Positions 22,269-31,030 of a stretch of DNA of 37,818 bases are shown piece after piece. The stretch is from the NCBI GenBank assembly GCA_041751995.1, contig JBGSHY010000107.1, positions 1-37,818 of the forward strand, given 5' to 3'. The position numbers and the translations under genes are program-made. The stretch comes from JANMEX01 sp041751995. Its GTDB lineage: Bacteria; Pseudomonadota; Alphaproteobacteria; Rhizobiales; Rhizobiaceae. Positions within the stretch are counted from its first letter, which is position 1. Every line of letters begins with the position of its first letter. The notes under the pieces were generated by a model. The model saw only the letters and a list, made by a program, of their open reading frames with translations, was not told where the DNA came from and searched no databases.

Positions 22269-23330
22269 TTGAACGCCACGGATAAGGTTAAGCCAGCGCC
22301 GCAAGGCGCCTCCGACATGGCCCAGATCGTCCTGACTTTCGACAACAACAAGCATGCCACCGCGCTGTTTGGTCAGTTTGATGAAAATCTTGCCCATATC
22401 GAGCGAAAGCTCGGGGTGATTGCCCGCTCGCGCGGCAATCAGCTCTATATCGAGGGCGATCCGTCCGCGACCGAGAAGGCGCAGCGCACGCTTGACGGGC
22501 TCTATGCCATGATCCGCGCCGGCCACCATGTCGGCACGTCAGATGTGGACGGGGCCATCCGCATGGCGCTTGCGGCAGATGATCAGCCGATGTTGCCGAC
22601 ACTGGAGACCAAATCGCGCATGTCAGCCGCCCAGATTTCGACCCGCAAACGCACCATCCACGCCCGCACCCCGACGCAGGATCAATACATGCGCGCGCTG
22701 GAACGGTCCGAACTGGTGTTCGGCGTCGGGCCTGCCGGCACCGGCAAGACCTATCTCGCGGTCGCACATGCCGCCATGCTTCTGGAACGCGGCGCGGTCG
22801 AGCGCATCATCCTGTCACGCCCCGCAGTTGAAGCGGGCGAGCGTCTGGGTTTCCTGCCCGGCGACATGAAGGAAAAGGTCGATCCGTACCTCCGTCCGCT
22901 TTATGACGCGCTTTATGACATGATGGCCGGCGACAAGGTCGAACGCGCCATCCAGGCCGGCGTCATTGAAATCGCCCCGCTCGCATTCATGCGCGGCCGG
23001 ACCCTGGCGCATGCCGCCGTCATTCTCGATGAAGCGCAGAACACCACATCCATGCAGATGAAGATGTTCCTGACGCGCCTTGGCGAAAACGCCCGCATGA
23101 TTGTCACCGGCGATCCGAGCCAGGTCGATCTGCCGCCCGGACAAAAATCCGGTCTAGTCGAGGCGCTGGAATTGCTCCACGGCGTTCCCGGAATCGTCAA
23201 CGTCCGTTTCACCCAAAAGGACGTCGTGCGCCATCCATTGGTTGCCGAAATTGTCGGCGCCTACGACCGGGCAACAGAAGAGCGCGTCGCAAGGCGCAAC
23301 GCGGCGCTGAAGGGCGACGCAAAAGAGTGA
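22269..23330 (+). CDS. phoH: PhoH-like ATPase
   Basis: 353 residues from a TTG at 22269 with AGGGAGA about six bases upstream; the first ATG (22317) lacks such a site and would remove residues normally present before VLTFDNN. Walker A is GPAGTGKT (154-161), Walker B VILDEAQN, with AFMRGRTL and the TGDPSQVDLP motif. The N-terminal region (about 20-90) is KH-like. The family is a helicase-like ATPase whose function is linked to RNA and to YbeY, encoded next with a four-base overlap. Confidence 0.95.
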   Translation: MNATDKVKPAPQGASDMAQIVLTFDNNKHATALFGQFDENLAHIERKLGVIARSRGNQLYIEGDPSATEKAQRTLDGLYAMIRAGHHVGTSDVDGAIRMALAADDQPMLPTLETKSRMSAAQISTRKRTIHARTPTQDQYMRALERSELVFGVGPAGTGKTYLAVAHAAMLLERGAVERIILSRPAVEAGERLGFLPGDMKEKVDPYLRPLYDALYDMMAGDKVERAIQAGVIEIAPLAFMRGRTLAHAAVILDEAQNTTSMQMKMFLTRLGENARMIVTGDPSQVDLPPGQKSGLVEALELLHGVPGIVNVRFTQKDVVRHPLVAEIVGAYDRATEERVARRNAALKGDAKE

Positions 23331-23833
23331 GCGGCAAAGTCATTTTGACGGCGGTGTCTTCGATTGAAGAAGGCAACTGGCCGGATGAAGCCGCGCTCGA
23401 AGCCCTTGTTTCATCGGTTTTCCGCGCGGTCGAAGCCGAGCTCACGCTTTCACCAAAGCACCCGTCCGAAGTCAGCCTGCTGTTCTCCGATGACGCAACG
23501 ATCCAGGGCATCAACGCCGAATGGCGCGCCAAGGACAAGCCAACCAACGTGCTGTCATTCCCGGCATTCCCGCTCAAACCTGGCATGGCGCCCAAGCCCC
23601 TGCTGGGTGACATTGTCTTTGCGTTCGAGACTGTCGAACGCGAGGCCTCCGAAGAGCAAAAGCCGTTTGAAAACCATCTGAGTCATCTGGTCGCGCATGG
23701 GCTTTTGCACCTGTTCGGCTACGACCATGAAAGCGACGAAGAGGGCGAGGAAATGGAAGCGCTGGAACGCAAAATTCTCGCGCGCCTTGCAATACCGGAC
23801 CCCTATGCTGTATCTGACGGGGACAATGTCTGA
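23327..23833 (+). CDS. ybeY: Endoribonuclease YbeY (16S rRNA maturation)
   Basis: 168 residues from GTG 23327, overlapping the phoH stop. The zinc site HGLLHLFGYDH gives His124, His128 and His134. ADWRAKDKPTNVLSFP-like motif (EWRAKDKPTNVLSFPAF) and LGDIVFAFETV are family hallmarks. In Sinorhizobium and E. coli, YbeY is a single-strand RNase needed for 16S 3' end maturation and ribosome quality control. The phoH-ybeY-corC order is widely conserved. The 3' end overlaps corC by eight bases. Confidence 0.96.
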   Translation: MSGKVILTAVSSIEEGNWPDEAALEALVSSVFRAVEAELTLSPKHPSEVSLLFSDDATIQGINAEWRAKDKPTNVLSFPAFPLKPGMAPKPLLGDIVFAFETVEREASEEQKPFENHLSHLVAHGLLHLFGYDHESDEEGEEMEALERKILARLAIPDPYAVSDGDNV

Positions 23834-24860
23834 CATCCAATCCAAAACCGTGCCCGCAACGGAAATCAGGCCCGCCGCCAAACAATCCGGCGAGGCCAGC
23901 GACGCCCCAACCCGAAGTCCCCGTCCGGAACAGGAGCGGCGCTCGGTTCTGTCATGGCTCGCCCAACGCTTCCGCGGCAAATCGGCATCCGATCTGCGTG
24001 ATGATCTCGCCGATGTTCTCGCCGACGAAAATGTAACCGGAATCTCCGGCTTTTCGGCAGGCGAGCGCGAGATGCTATCCAACATCCTCGGTTTCCGCGA
24101 GGTCCGCGTCGAGGATGTGATGATTCCGCGCGCCGATGTGCTGGGCGTTGATGTCGATACGACCTTGGCAGAACTGCTCGAGCTGTTTGAAAGCTCGGGC
24201 CATTCGCGCATGCCGGTGTATTCCGGCGATCTGGATGACCCCAAGGGCATGGTCCACATCCGTGACGTGCTTGGCTGGATCACAAGGTCGGCCCGCACCC
24301 GCAAACCATCAAAGCCTCGGTCCGGTTCAACGCGAAAGCTCCCGGAACCGGTGCCGCTCGACCTGTCGCGGGTTGATCTGACAAAAACCATCGGTGAACT
24401 GAAGCTTCTGCGCGATGTGCTGTTCGTGCCCCACTCGATGCTGGCGGGTGAACTGATGCAGCGGATGCGCGCCTCGCGCACACAGATGGCGCTGGTGATC
24501 GACGAGTATGGCGGCACCGACGGGCTGGTGTCGCTGGAAGATGTGGTCGAACTCGTGGTTGGCGACATCGAAGATGAGCACGATGATGCGGTGATCCCGA
24601 TTGCCGAGCAGTCACCCGGCGTGTTTGTCGTGGACGGCGGTGCGGAGTTGGAAGATGTCACAAAGGCGATCGGTTCTGATTTTGTGATTGGCAAAATCGG
24701 CGAGGACGTCGACACGATCGCCGGCCTGATCATTGCCGAACTTGGCCATCATCCGCTCAAGGGCGAAAAATGCGTTGCTGTTCCGGGCTTTGAATTCAAG
24801 GTTCTCGAATCGGGCAATCGCCGAATCCGCAAGGTCCGCATCACCCGCTTGCCCGAATGA
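23826..24860 (+). CDS. corC: CBS-domain CorC/HlyC-family protein
   Basis: 344 residues. A soluble N-terminal stretch of about 85 residues precedes the CBS pair (VEDVMIPRADVLGVDVDTTLAELLELFESSGHSRMPVY and the second from about residue 165), and a C-terminal transporter-associated domain ends with HPLKGEKCVAVPGFEFKVL. No DUF21 membrane domain is present, as in CorC/YbeX. The family is linked to magnesium and cobalt efflux and to ribosome maturation through its ybeY partnership; older annotations call it a hemolysin. ATG 23826 has GGGGAC just upstream; ATG 23805 in frame is less likely. Confidence 0.93.
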   Translation: MSDIQSKTVPATEIRPAAKQSGEASDAPTRSPRPEQERRSVLSWLAQRFRGKSASDLRDDLADVLADENVTGISGFSAGEREMLSNILGFREVRVEDVMIPRADVLGVDVDTTLAELLELFESSGHSRMPVYSGDLDDPKGMVHIRDVLGWITRSARTRKPSKPRSGSTRKLPEPVPLDLSRVDLTKTIGELKLLRDVLFVPHSMLAGELMQRMRASRTQMALVIDEYGGTDGLVSLEDVVELVVGDIEDEHDDAVIPIAEQSPGVFVVDGGAELEDVTKAIGSDFVIGKIGEDVDTIAGLIIAELGHHPLKGEKCVAVPGFEFKVLESGNRRIRKVRITRLPE

Positions 24861-24938
24861 TGTTTTTGTAAGCTGCGGCCTCCTGTTAAACCTGTCTTGC
24901 TGATTCGCGATAAGCACAGGCAAGGGGACAGGCCGGAT

Positions 24939-26531
24939 ATGCTCGACAGGATTGCCGGAGACATCATTCTGTTGTGGGGCTTCAAGCGCAACGCGCTGGC
25001 TTTCCTTGCCGGAGCGTTGCTGACCTTGGCGTTGCCGCCATTCAACTTTTTTGCCGTCGGCTTTGTTTCATTTCCCATCCTGCTGTGGTTGATCGAGGGG
25101 GCCGTGCCCGGCCCGAACGCCCGTGGCGCACTTCGCCTCTATCCGGCTGCAGTTGTCGGCTGGTTTTTCGGATTCGGTTATTTCGTTGCCGGCCTTTGGT
25201 GGCTGGCCAATGCCGTTATTGCCGAAAGCTGGGAATTCGCCTGGGCGCTGCCGTTGGCCGTTTTTGGGTTGCCCGCGGGTCTTGCCTTCTTTTTTGCGGG
25301 ATCAGCCATGCTGGCGCGATCAGTCTGGGGCCGTGGCATTGGCGCCGCCGCCGCGCTGGCCTTTGGCTTTGGCATAGGCGAATGGCTTCGCGGTGTCCTG
25401 TTCACCGGCTTCCCCTGGAACAGCCTTGGTCTGACCATCATGCCTGCCCCGATGTTCATGCAGACCACATCCGTGTTCGGCATCACCGGCATGAATGCGC
25501 TGGCAGTTCTCGCTTTTGCCCTGCCAGGCGCTGCTGTGCTTTCGCGATGGAAATTGGTTGGCCCGATGCTGGCGGTGCTGCTGGTCGGCGGACAAATCGC
25601 CTACGGCTACCATCGTCTTGACGCGGCTCCACCGGCGGATTCAGCGTCGGGTCCAATCGTCCGGCTTGTCCAGCCTTCCGTATCCCAATCAGAAAAGTGG
25701 GATGGCGCCGTACGGGACCGGATATTTGCGACCTACCTCAAGATGACCGCGCAGGAGCCGGAAGCCGGCAAACCAAAGCCGGCGCTGATTGTTTGGCCGG
25801 AAACATCCGTGCCGTTTCTTTTGTCAGAGAGGCCCGACGCCTTGGTGGCGCTTGGCGAAGCCTTGGGAGAGGAACAAATCCTGCTGGCGGGAGCCGTGCG
25901 GCAGGAAGGCGATCGCAACGAAGGCGAGACAGTGCGCCATTACAACAGCATGTTGGCGATCAATGGCGGTGGCGAAATGATTGATGCAGCTGACAAGGTT
26001 CATCTTGTCCCGTTTGGAGAGTATCTGCCGCTGGAGGATTTGCTTGGCTCTTTTGGGCTGCATCAACTGGTATCGACATCGGGCGGCTTTTCCGCCGGCG
26101 CCCGCACGCACCGGATCAAGCTTCCGGGTTTGCCGGATATCCTGCCGCAGATTTGCTATGAGATCATTTTTCCGGGCGCGCTCGGGACTTCGAATCGTCC
26201 CGGGATCGCGGTAAACATCACAAACGATGCCTGGTACGGCGCAACCCCCGGGCCGTATCAACATTTCAGGCTCGCGCAAATCCGCGCCATTGAATCCGGT
26301 GTGCCGGTTGTTCGCGCGGCCAACAACGGTATTTCGGCCGTTGTGGACAGCTATGGCAGAATTACTGGTGCGTTGCCGTTAAATGCGGTTGCCGTCATGG
26401 ATTTACCGCTCCCGCAACGGCTTGAGTCCACACTTTATACCGCACATTTTGCCCGCATAATCTTTGGCTTGTTTGCAACCTTACTTGCTATCTGTGGTTT
26501 GACTAATTTGCGCCGACAGTTCACAATGTAG
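24939..26531 (+). CDS. lnt: Apolipoprotein N-acyltransferase
   Basis: 530 residues. About seven membrane helices fill the first 220 residues, and a nitrilase domain follows in the periplasm with the catalytic triad Glu288 (VWPETSVPF), Lys353 (DKVHLVPFGEYLP) and Cys406 (QICYEIIFP); a last helix lies at the C-terminus. Lnt adds the third acyl chain to the N-terminal cysteine of lipoproteins so they can leave by Lol. AAGGGGACA lies before ATG 24939; a TTG at 24897 would add 14 residues. It lies 78 bases after corC, the usual neighbour. Confidence 0.96.
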   Translation: MLDRIAGDIILLWGFKRNALAFLAGALLTLALPPFNFFAVGFVSFPILLWLIEGAVPGPNARGALRLYPAAVVGWFFGFGYFVAGLWWLANAVIAESWEFAWALPLAVFGLPAGLAFFFAGSAMLARSVWGRGIGAAAALAFGFGIGEWLRGVLFTGFPWNSLGLTIMPAPMFMQTTSVFGITGMNALAVLAFALPGAAVLSRWKLVGPMLAVLLVGGQIAYGYHRLDAAPPADSASGPIVRLVQPSVSQSEKWDGAVRDRIFATYLKMTAQEPEAGKPKPALIVWPETSVPFLLSERPDALVALGEALGEEQILLAGAVRQEGDRNEGETVRHYNSMLAINGGGEMIDAADKVHLVPFGEYLPLEDLLGSFGLHQLVSTSGGFSAGARTHRIKLPGLPDILPQICYEIIFPGALGTSNRPGIAVNITNDAWYGATPGPYQHFRLAQIRAIESGVPVVRAANNGISAVVDSYGRITGALPLNAVAVMDLPLPQRLESTLYTAHFARIIFGLFATLLAICGLTNLRRQFTM

Positions 26532-26572
26532 TGCTCGGTCACCATAAAAAAGCATTGAATAGATCGAATGGG

Positions 26573-26628
26573 CGCAGGGGCTGCGCAAATCAATCAAAAA
26601 AAGCAAAACCCGCAGCTCACATGCTGCA
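26573..26628 (+). promoter_or_regulatory. Two small hairpins between lnt and the XRE regulator
   Basis: GCGCAG (26573-26578) pairs with CTGCGC (26582-26587) around GGG, and GCAGC (26613-26617) with GCTGC (26624-26628), the second ending 19 bases before the start codon. The block between is A-rich. A T run does not follow the first, so it is a weak terminator at best. Confidence 0.35.
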
Positions 26629-26647
26629 AAACAAGAAGTGAACCGTG

Positions 26648-27085
26648 ATGACGGTCGAAGTCAAAAAAATGATCGAAAACAAGAAGAAGCCAAATCCGAT
26701 AGACGTGCATGTCGGTAGCCGCGTTCGCCTGCGGCGCAATATGCTTGGAATGAGTCAGGAAAAGCTTGGCGAAGCTCTTGGCATCACATTCCAGCAAATC
26801 CAGAAATATGAAAAAGGCGCCAACCGCGTCGGTGCAAGCCGTCTTCAGGCGATTGCAACTGTGCTGAACGTACCGGTTTCATTTTTCTTTGAGGATGCGC
26901 CAGGGGAAAGCGGCGAAGTCATTCGCGGCTTGTCCGAGGAAAGTTCAACAGCTTATGTTGTTGACTTCCTGAATAGTGCAGAAGGCCTTCAGCTTAACCG
27001 GGCGTTCGTCAAGATCGCTGATCCCAAGGTTCGCCGCAAGATCATTGATCTGGTCAAGTCGCTCGGCGAAGTGCCCGAAGTCTGA
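26648..27085 (+). CDS. XRE-family transcriptional regulator (PhrR/PraR-like)
   Basis: 145 residues. The HTH at about 22-80 includes VGSRVRLRRNMLGMSQEKLGEALGITFQQIQKYEKGANRVGASRLQAIATVLNVPVSFFF, an unusually conserved alphaproteobacterial version, followed by an acidic linker and a C-terminal helix ending IIDLVKSLGEV. Position directly upstream of metK and the sequence match the rhizobial PhrR/PraR group, which acts in biofilm, acid response and quorum sensing; orthology is inferred from memory of the family. ATG 26648 follows GAAG; a GTG at 26645 is also in frame. Confidence 0.88.
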   Translation: MTVEVKKMIENKKKPNPIDVHVGSRVRLRRNMLGMSQEKLGEALGITFQQIQKYEKGANRVGASRLQAIATVLNVPVSFFFEDAPGESGEVIRGLSEESSTAYVVDFLNSAEGLQLNRAFVKIADPKVRRKIIDLVKSLGEVPEV

Positions 27086-27109
27086 TCAAGACTCTTTGGG
27101 TATGCCTTG

Positions 27110-27188
27110 CCGCCTCGGCTTGACCGCGGCGGGTTGCATCGTCTAACAGGCGCGTCACGTAAGTGGCGCGTCTGGTGCGCCTATTTTC
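27110..27188 (+). promoter_or_regulatory. Structured metK leader, possible attenuator
   Basis: The 118-base gap before metK folds well. CCGCC (27110-27114) can pair with GGCGG (27128-27132). CAGGCGCGTCAC (27147-27158) pairs with GTGGCGCGTCTG (27163-27174), two G-U included, closing a GUAA tetraloop. A competing shorter stem, GGCGC (27165-27169) with GCGCC (27177-27181), is followed by TATTTTC and looks like a weak terminator. The two cannot form together. It does not show the SAM-II core. Read by eye. Confidence 0.45.
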
Positions 27189-27203
27189 AGGCAGGGTAAT
27201 CCT

Positions 27204-28445
27204 ATGGCGCGCGCAAACTACGTTTTTACCAGTGAATCCGTCTCGGAAGGTCATCCGGACAAGGTCTGTGACCGTATTTCCGACGAAATTGTTGATCTCG
27301 TCTATCGCGAGGCCAAAAAAACCGGTGTCGACCCATGGTCGGTGCGAGTCGCCTGTGAAACACTGGCGACAACCAACCGGGTTGTCATCGCCGGTGAAGT
27401 GCGCGTGCCGCCTTCGTTGATAAAAAAAGACAAGAACGGCCACGACATCATCAATCCGGCCAAGTTCAAGGCCGCTGCCCGCAAAGCCATCCGCGACATT
27501 GGCTACGAGCAGAACGGATTCAACTGGAAAACCGCCAAGATTGAAGTGCTGCTGCATTTCCAGTCAGCTCATATCGCCCAGGGCGTCGACAATGCCGCGG
27601 ACAAGCAGGGTTCGGAAGGCGCGGGTGATCAGGGCATCATGTTCGGTTACGCCTGCAGCGAAACCCCCGATCTGATGCCGGCCCCGATCTATTACAGCCA
27701 CAAGATCCTCGAATTGCTCGCCGCCGCCCGTCACAAGGGCGAGGGAGAGGCCGGCAAGCTCGGACCGGACGCGAAGAGCCAGGTGACCGTGCGCTATGTT
27801 GACGGCAAACCGTCGGAAGTCACCTCGATTGTGCTTTCAACACAGCACATGGACGCCAGCTGGGATTCCAAAAAGGTCCGCAAGGTTGTCGAGCCGTACA
27901 TCCGCGAAGCGCTTGCTGACCTCAAGATCGCCGACGATTGCGCATGGTACATCAACCCGACCGGCGCTTTTGTCATCGGCGGACCGGACGGCGACGCAGG
28001 CCTGACCGGCCGCAAGATCATCGTCGACACCTACGGCGGCGCGGCACCGCACGGCGGCGGCGCATTCTCCGGCAAGGACACCACCAAGGTCGACCGCTCG
28101 GCGGCCTACGCCGCGCGCTATCTGGCCAAGAATGTCGTTGCGGCAAAGCTTGCCGACAAATGCACCATCCAGCTGTCCTACGCCATCGGCGTTGCCGAGC
28201 CGCTTTCGGTCTATGTTGATCTGCATGACACCGGCAAGGTCGACGAGGCCAAGCTGGAAGGCGCATTGCGCAAGGTCATGGACCTGACCCCGCGCGGCAT
28301 CCGCAAACATCTCGACCTCAACAAGCCGATTTACGCGCGCACGGCCGCCTATGGCCATTTCGGCCGCAAGCCGGGCCGTGACGGTTCTTTCTCCTGGGAA
28401 AAGACCGATCTGGCGCCGGCTCTGCGCAAGGCAGTCGGGGCTTAA
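27204..28445 (+). CDS. metK: S-adenosylmethionine synthetase
   Basis: 413 residues, slightly longer than the E. coli enzyme (384), as usual in alphaproteobacteria. His17 in SESVSEGHPDK, the ATP loop GAGDQGIMFGYA and the P-loop GGGAFSGKD are all present, with the three-domain repeat complete to the C-terminal GHFGR. It makes SAM from methionine and ATP. SAM serves MiaB and TrmB encoded in the same region. AGGG lies seven bases before ATG 27204. Its stop TAA is followed by ATC and then the CTG where trmB seems to begin. Confidence 0.98.
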   Translation: MARANYVFTSESVSEGHPDKVCDRISDEIVDLVYREAKKTGVDPWSVRVACETLATTNRVVIAGEVRVPPSLIKKDKNGHDIINPAKFKAAARKAIRDIGYEQNGFNWKTAKIEVLLHFQSAHIAQGVDNAADKQGSEGAGDQGIMFGYACSETPDLMPAPIYYSHKILELLAAARHKGEGEAGKLGPDAKSQVTVRYVDGKPSEVTSIVLSTQHMDASWDSKKVRKVVEPYIREALADLKIADDCAWYINPTGAFVIGGPDGDAGLTGRKIIVDTYGGAAPHGGGAFSGKDTTKVDRSAAYAARYLAKNVVAAKLADKCTIQLSYAIGVAEPLSVYVDLHDTGKVDEAKLEGALRKVMDLTPRGIRKHLDLNKPIYARTAAYGHFGRKPGRDGSFSWEKTDLAPALRKAVGA

Positions 28446-28448
28446 ATC

Positions 28449-29153
28449 CTGTCAGAAGAGGCGCCACGCAAGCGTCGCGGCGGCGGATCGTTCTTCGGCC
28501 GCCGCCACGGCAAGTCTTTGCGCCCGCTTCAGGCGAACCTGCTTGAAACCATGCTTCCGGGCCTGCGCCTTGATTTATCGGCGAAGGCGCCGGACGATGT
28601 GCGCACGCTCTTTGCTGCACCGGTCGAAAATGTCCGCATGGAAATCGGCTTCGGCGGCGGCGAGCATTTGCTGCACGAGGCAGGACGTTTCCCGCAATCC
28701 GGCTTCATCGGCGTAGAGCCTTTCGTCAACGGCATGGCCAAGATGGTTGGAGCGCTGAACCGGCAGCCACTTCATAATCTGCGTCTCTTCGATGAAGATG
28801 CCGCGTTGGTGCTGGATTGGCTGCCGGACGCGTCGCTGTCGGGCATTGACCTGTTCTATCCCGATCCATGGCACAAAAGCCGTCATCACAAGCGCCGCTT
28901 TGTCAGCCCGGCAAATCTTGAGAAGATGAACAGGGTGCTGAAACCGGGCAGCCTGTTCCGCTTCGCCTCGGATATCGAAGCCTATGTCAACTGGACCCTG
29001 CAGCATGTCGAGGCCGCAGGCGGCTTCGCGTTCACGGCCGCGACCGCCGATGACTGGCGCAAACCGTACGAAGCATGGCCCGGCACCCGCTATGAGGCCA
29101 AAGCCATCCGCGAAGGCCGCACGCCTGCCTATCTGACATTCCAGAAACTGTAG
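28449..29153 (+). CDS. trmB: tRNA (guanine-N7)-methyltransferase, apparent CTG start
   Basis: 234 residues if started at CTG 28449. The SAM site is EIGFGGGEH (65-73), and DLFYPDPWHKSRHHKRRF (about 134-151) is the substrate loop of TrmB. The enzyme makes m7G46 in tRNA variable loops. The odd point is the start. Residues SFFGRRHGKSLRPLQANLLE, conserved in rhizobial TrmB, begin upstream of the first standard start (TTG 28518), and between the in-frame metK stop and that TTG there is no ATG, GTG or TTG. CTG 28449 gives MSEEAPRKRRGGG and has GGGG about eight bases upstream. ATC 28446 is the other option. Confidence 0.9.
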   Translation: MSEEAPRKRRGGGSFFGRRHGKSLRPLQANLLETMLPGLRLDLSAKAPDDVRTLFAAPVENVRMEIGFGGGEHLLHEAGRFPQSGFIGVEPFVNGMAKMVGALNRQPLHNLRLFDEDAALVLDWLPDASLSGIDLFYPDPWHKSRHHKRRFVSPANLEKMNRVLKPGSLFRFASDIEAYVNWTLQHVEAAGGFAFTAATADDWRKPYEAWPGTRYEAKAIREGRTPAYLTFQKL

Positions 29154-29175
29154 GTTTGAAAACTGTGATTCATTG

Positions 29176-29204
29176 ACCTGCCGCATATCGTGCAGGTGAT
29201 TTTT
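29176..29204 (+). terminator. Intrinsic terminator after trmB
   Basis: ACCTGC (29176-29181) pairs with GCAGGT (29192-29197) around ten bases, followed by GATTTTT. The stem is short but the T run is well placed, and it closes the metK-trmB unit. Confidence 0.65.
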
Positions 29205-29246
29205 GCGTTAATTCGGCGGCTAACTATCCGTCTCCGGGAGCGCTTC

Positions 29247-29891
29247 ATGTTCGACTTCATCAAAAAAGCCATGCCGCGCGAGGAAAAATTCTTCGACCTT
29301 TTCGAGGCGCATGCGGTCAAGCTGCAGGCCGGAGCGCAGATGCTGAGCCGCATCATGGATGGCGGCAAGGATCTTGAAGCCAATTGCGCCGCATTGATGA
29401 AGCTGGAGGACGAGGCGGACCATATCAGCCATGATGTGATGCTGGCGATCCGCCGCTCGTTCATCACACCCTTTGACCGTTCGGACATCAAGGCGCTCAT
29501 TTCCTCCATGGACGATGCCATCGACCAGATGAACAAGACCGCCAAGGCGGTGCTCTTGTATGAAGTGACCGAATTCGAGCCAAAAATGAAGGAAATGGCG
29601 GAGTTGGCCATTCAACTGGCCGACAAGACGGCCGCGGCTGTCCCGCTGCTGCGTCAGGTCAGCGCCAATTCAAGCCAGCTCCACATCATGACGGCGGCGA
29701 TGATCAGGCTGGAAGAGGATTCCGACCATCTCAATGACGCGGGGTTGAAGGCGCTGCTCAAGGGCAAGGCAAAATCAGATCCGATGGCATTCATCGTCGG
29801 CTCGCAATTTTATGAACATCTGGAAAAGGTCGCCGACCGCTTTGAAGATGTCGCCAACGTCATCAATGACATTGTGATCGAACACGTCTGA
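29247..29891 (+). CDS. DUF47 family protein (PhoU-like, Pit accessory)
   Basis: 214 residues, nearly all helical. The start MFDFIKKAMPREEKFFDLFEAHA, the MKLEDEADHISHDVM repeat and the matching MIRLEEDSDHLNDAG later show the two E-x-x-x-D metal-binding repeats of the PhoU/DUF47 fold. It is peripheral to the inner membrane and is usually encoded directly before a Pit transporter, which it is thought to regulate; in Sinorhizobium the pair is OrfA-Pit. CGGGAG lies about seven bases before ATG 29247. pit follows after 22 bases. Confidence 0.92.
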   Translation: MFDFIKKAMPREEKFFDLFEAHAVKLQAGAQMLSRIMDGGKDLEANCAALMKLEDEADHISHDVMLAIRRSFITPFDRSDIKALISSMDDAIDQMNKTAKAVLLYEVTEFEPKMKEMAELAIQLADKTAAAVPLLRQVSANSSQLHIMTAAMIRLEEDSDHLNDAGLKALLKGKAKSDPMAFIVGSQFYEHLEKVADRFEDVANVINDIVIEHV

Positions 29892-29913
29892 TGGGCGGCG
29901 GGGAGTGGCCGGC

Positions 29914-30909
29914 ATGGATGGCGTAACGCTTACATTGGTGCTTTTGATCGGCGTGGCGCTGCTGTTTGATTTCATCAACGGCATGCATGACGCGGCAAAC
30001 TCGATTGCCACCATCGTCTCCACCCGTGTCCTGAAGCCGCAATATGCGGTCCTCTGGGCGGCCTTCTTCAATTTTGCGGCCTTCTTCATTTTCGAATCCC
30101 ATGTCGCCTCAACGGTTGGCAAAGGCATCGTCACGCCTGAACTCATCGACAATGCCGTGGTATTCGGTGCGCTGACTGGCGCCATCTCCTGGAACCTGAT
30201 CACCTGGTATTTCGGCATTCCTTCATCCAGTTCCCACGCACTGATCGGCGGCATCATCGGGGCAGGCGTAGCCAAGGCGGGATTTGGATCAATTGTCTGG
30301 GGCGGCTTGTCGAAGACGCTTTATGCCATCATCCTGTCGCCGGTGACCGGTTTTGTGCTCGGAATTCTGTTCATGATCCTGGTGAGCTGGCTGTTCGTCC
30401 GCGCCAATCCGGCCTTTGCCGACGGCTTCTTCCGCAAACTCCAATTCGTTTCCGCAGCTCTCTATTCACTTGGTCACGGTTCAAACGATGCCCAGAAAAC
30501 GGCCGGCATCATTTCGGTGTTGTTGTACACAAATGGTGTTTACTCCGAGTTCACGGTGCCGAACTGGGTGATCCTGGCCTGCTACACGGTGATGGGCCTC
30601 GGCACCATGCTTGGCGGCTGGCGCATTGTGCACACCATGGGCTCCAAAATCACCCGCCTGACGCCGATGCAGGGCGCATGCGCTGAAACGGCCGGCGCCA
30701 TCACGCTGTTTGCCGCAACGAACCTCGGCGTGCCGGTATCGACCACGCACACCATCACCGGCTCCATCATCGGCGTTGGCTCGGCAAAGCGTGCCTCGGC
30801 TGTGCGCTGGAACGTGGCGACCGGGATCGTCTACGCCTGGATCATCACAATTCCGGCGACCGCCTTCATCGCGGCAGTCGCCTACCATGCAGCCTCGAAT
30901 TTCATTTGA
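29914..30909 (+). CDS. pit: Low-affinity inorganic phosphate transporter
   Basis: 331 residues with about ten membrane helices. The PHO-4 repeats are clear: FDFINGMHDAANSIATIVSTRVL near the N-terminus and ALYSLGHGSNDAQKTAGII in the second half, each with the conserved GxxDxxN / G-x-NDA core, plus PSSSSHALIGGIIGAG and PVSTTHTITGSIIGVG. Pit moves metal-phosphate complexes with protons. ATG 29914 has GGGGAG eight bases upstream; GTG 29905 is in frame but overlaps that site. It forms an operon with the DUF47 gene. Confidence 0.95.
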   Translation: MDGVTLTLVLLIGVALLFDFINGMHDAANSIATIVSTRVLKPQYAVLWAAFFNFAAFFIFESHVASTVGKGIVTPELIDNAVVFGALTGAISWNLITWYFGIPSSSSHALIGGIIGAGVAKAGFGSIVWGGLSKTLYAIILSPVTGFVLGILFMILVSWLFVRANPAFADGFFRKLQFVSAALYSLGHGSNDAQKTAGIISVLLYTNGVYSEFTVPNWVILACYTVMGLGTMLGGWRIVHTMGSKITRLTPMQGACAETAGAITLFAATNLGVPVSTTHTITGSIIGVGSAKRASAVRWNVATGIVYAWIITIPATAFIAAVAYHAASNFI

Positions 30910-31030
30910 TCGCACCCGGCTTTGTCCGGATTCGCCGCCATTATCATGCGCACTTTGGGCAAAACTGAGTTCAGCATCCATTTGCCGGTTGACTCTTCCG
31001 GCGTGAACCGTTTCGTTTGGCCTTCGGCAT

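Noticed and set aside
23555..24733. 392-codon open frame on the minus strand across ybeY and corC
   Set aside because: The translation is low-complexity Ser/Thr/Arg-rich sequence mirroring corC codons, with no recognisable domain.
27086..27203. SAM-II or SAM/SAH riboswitch before metK
   Set aside because: The leader is structured, but I could not find the conserved core bases of either class.
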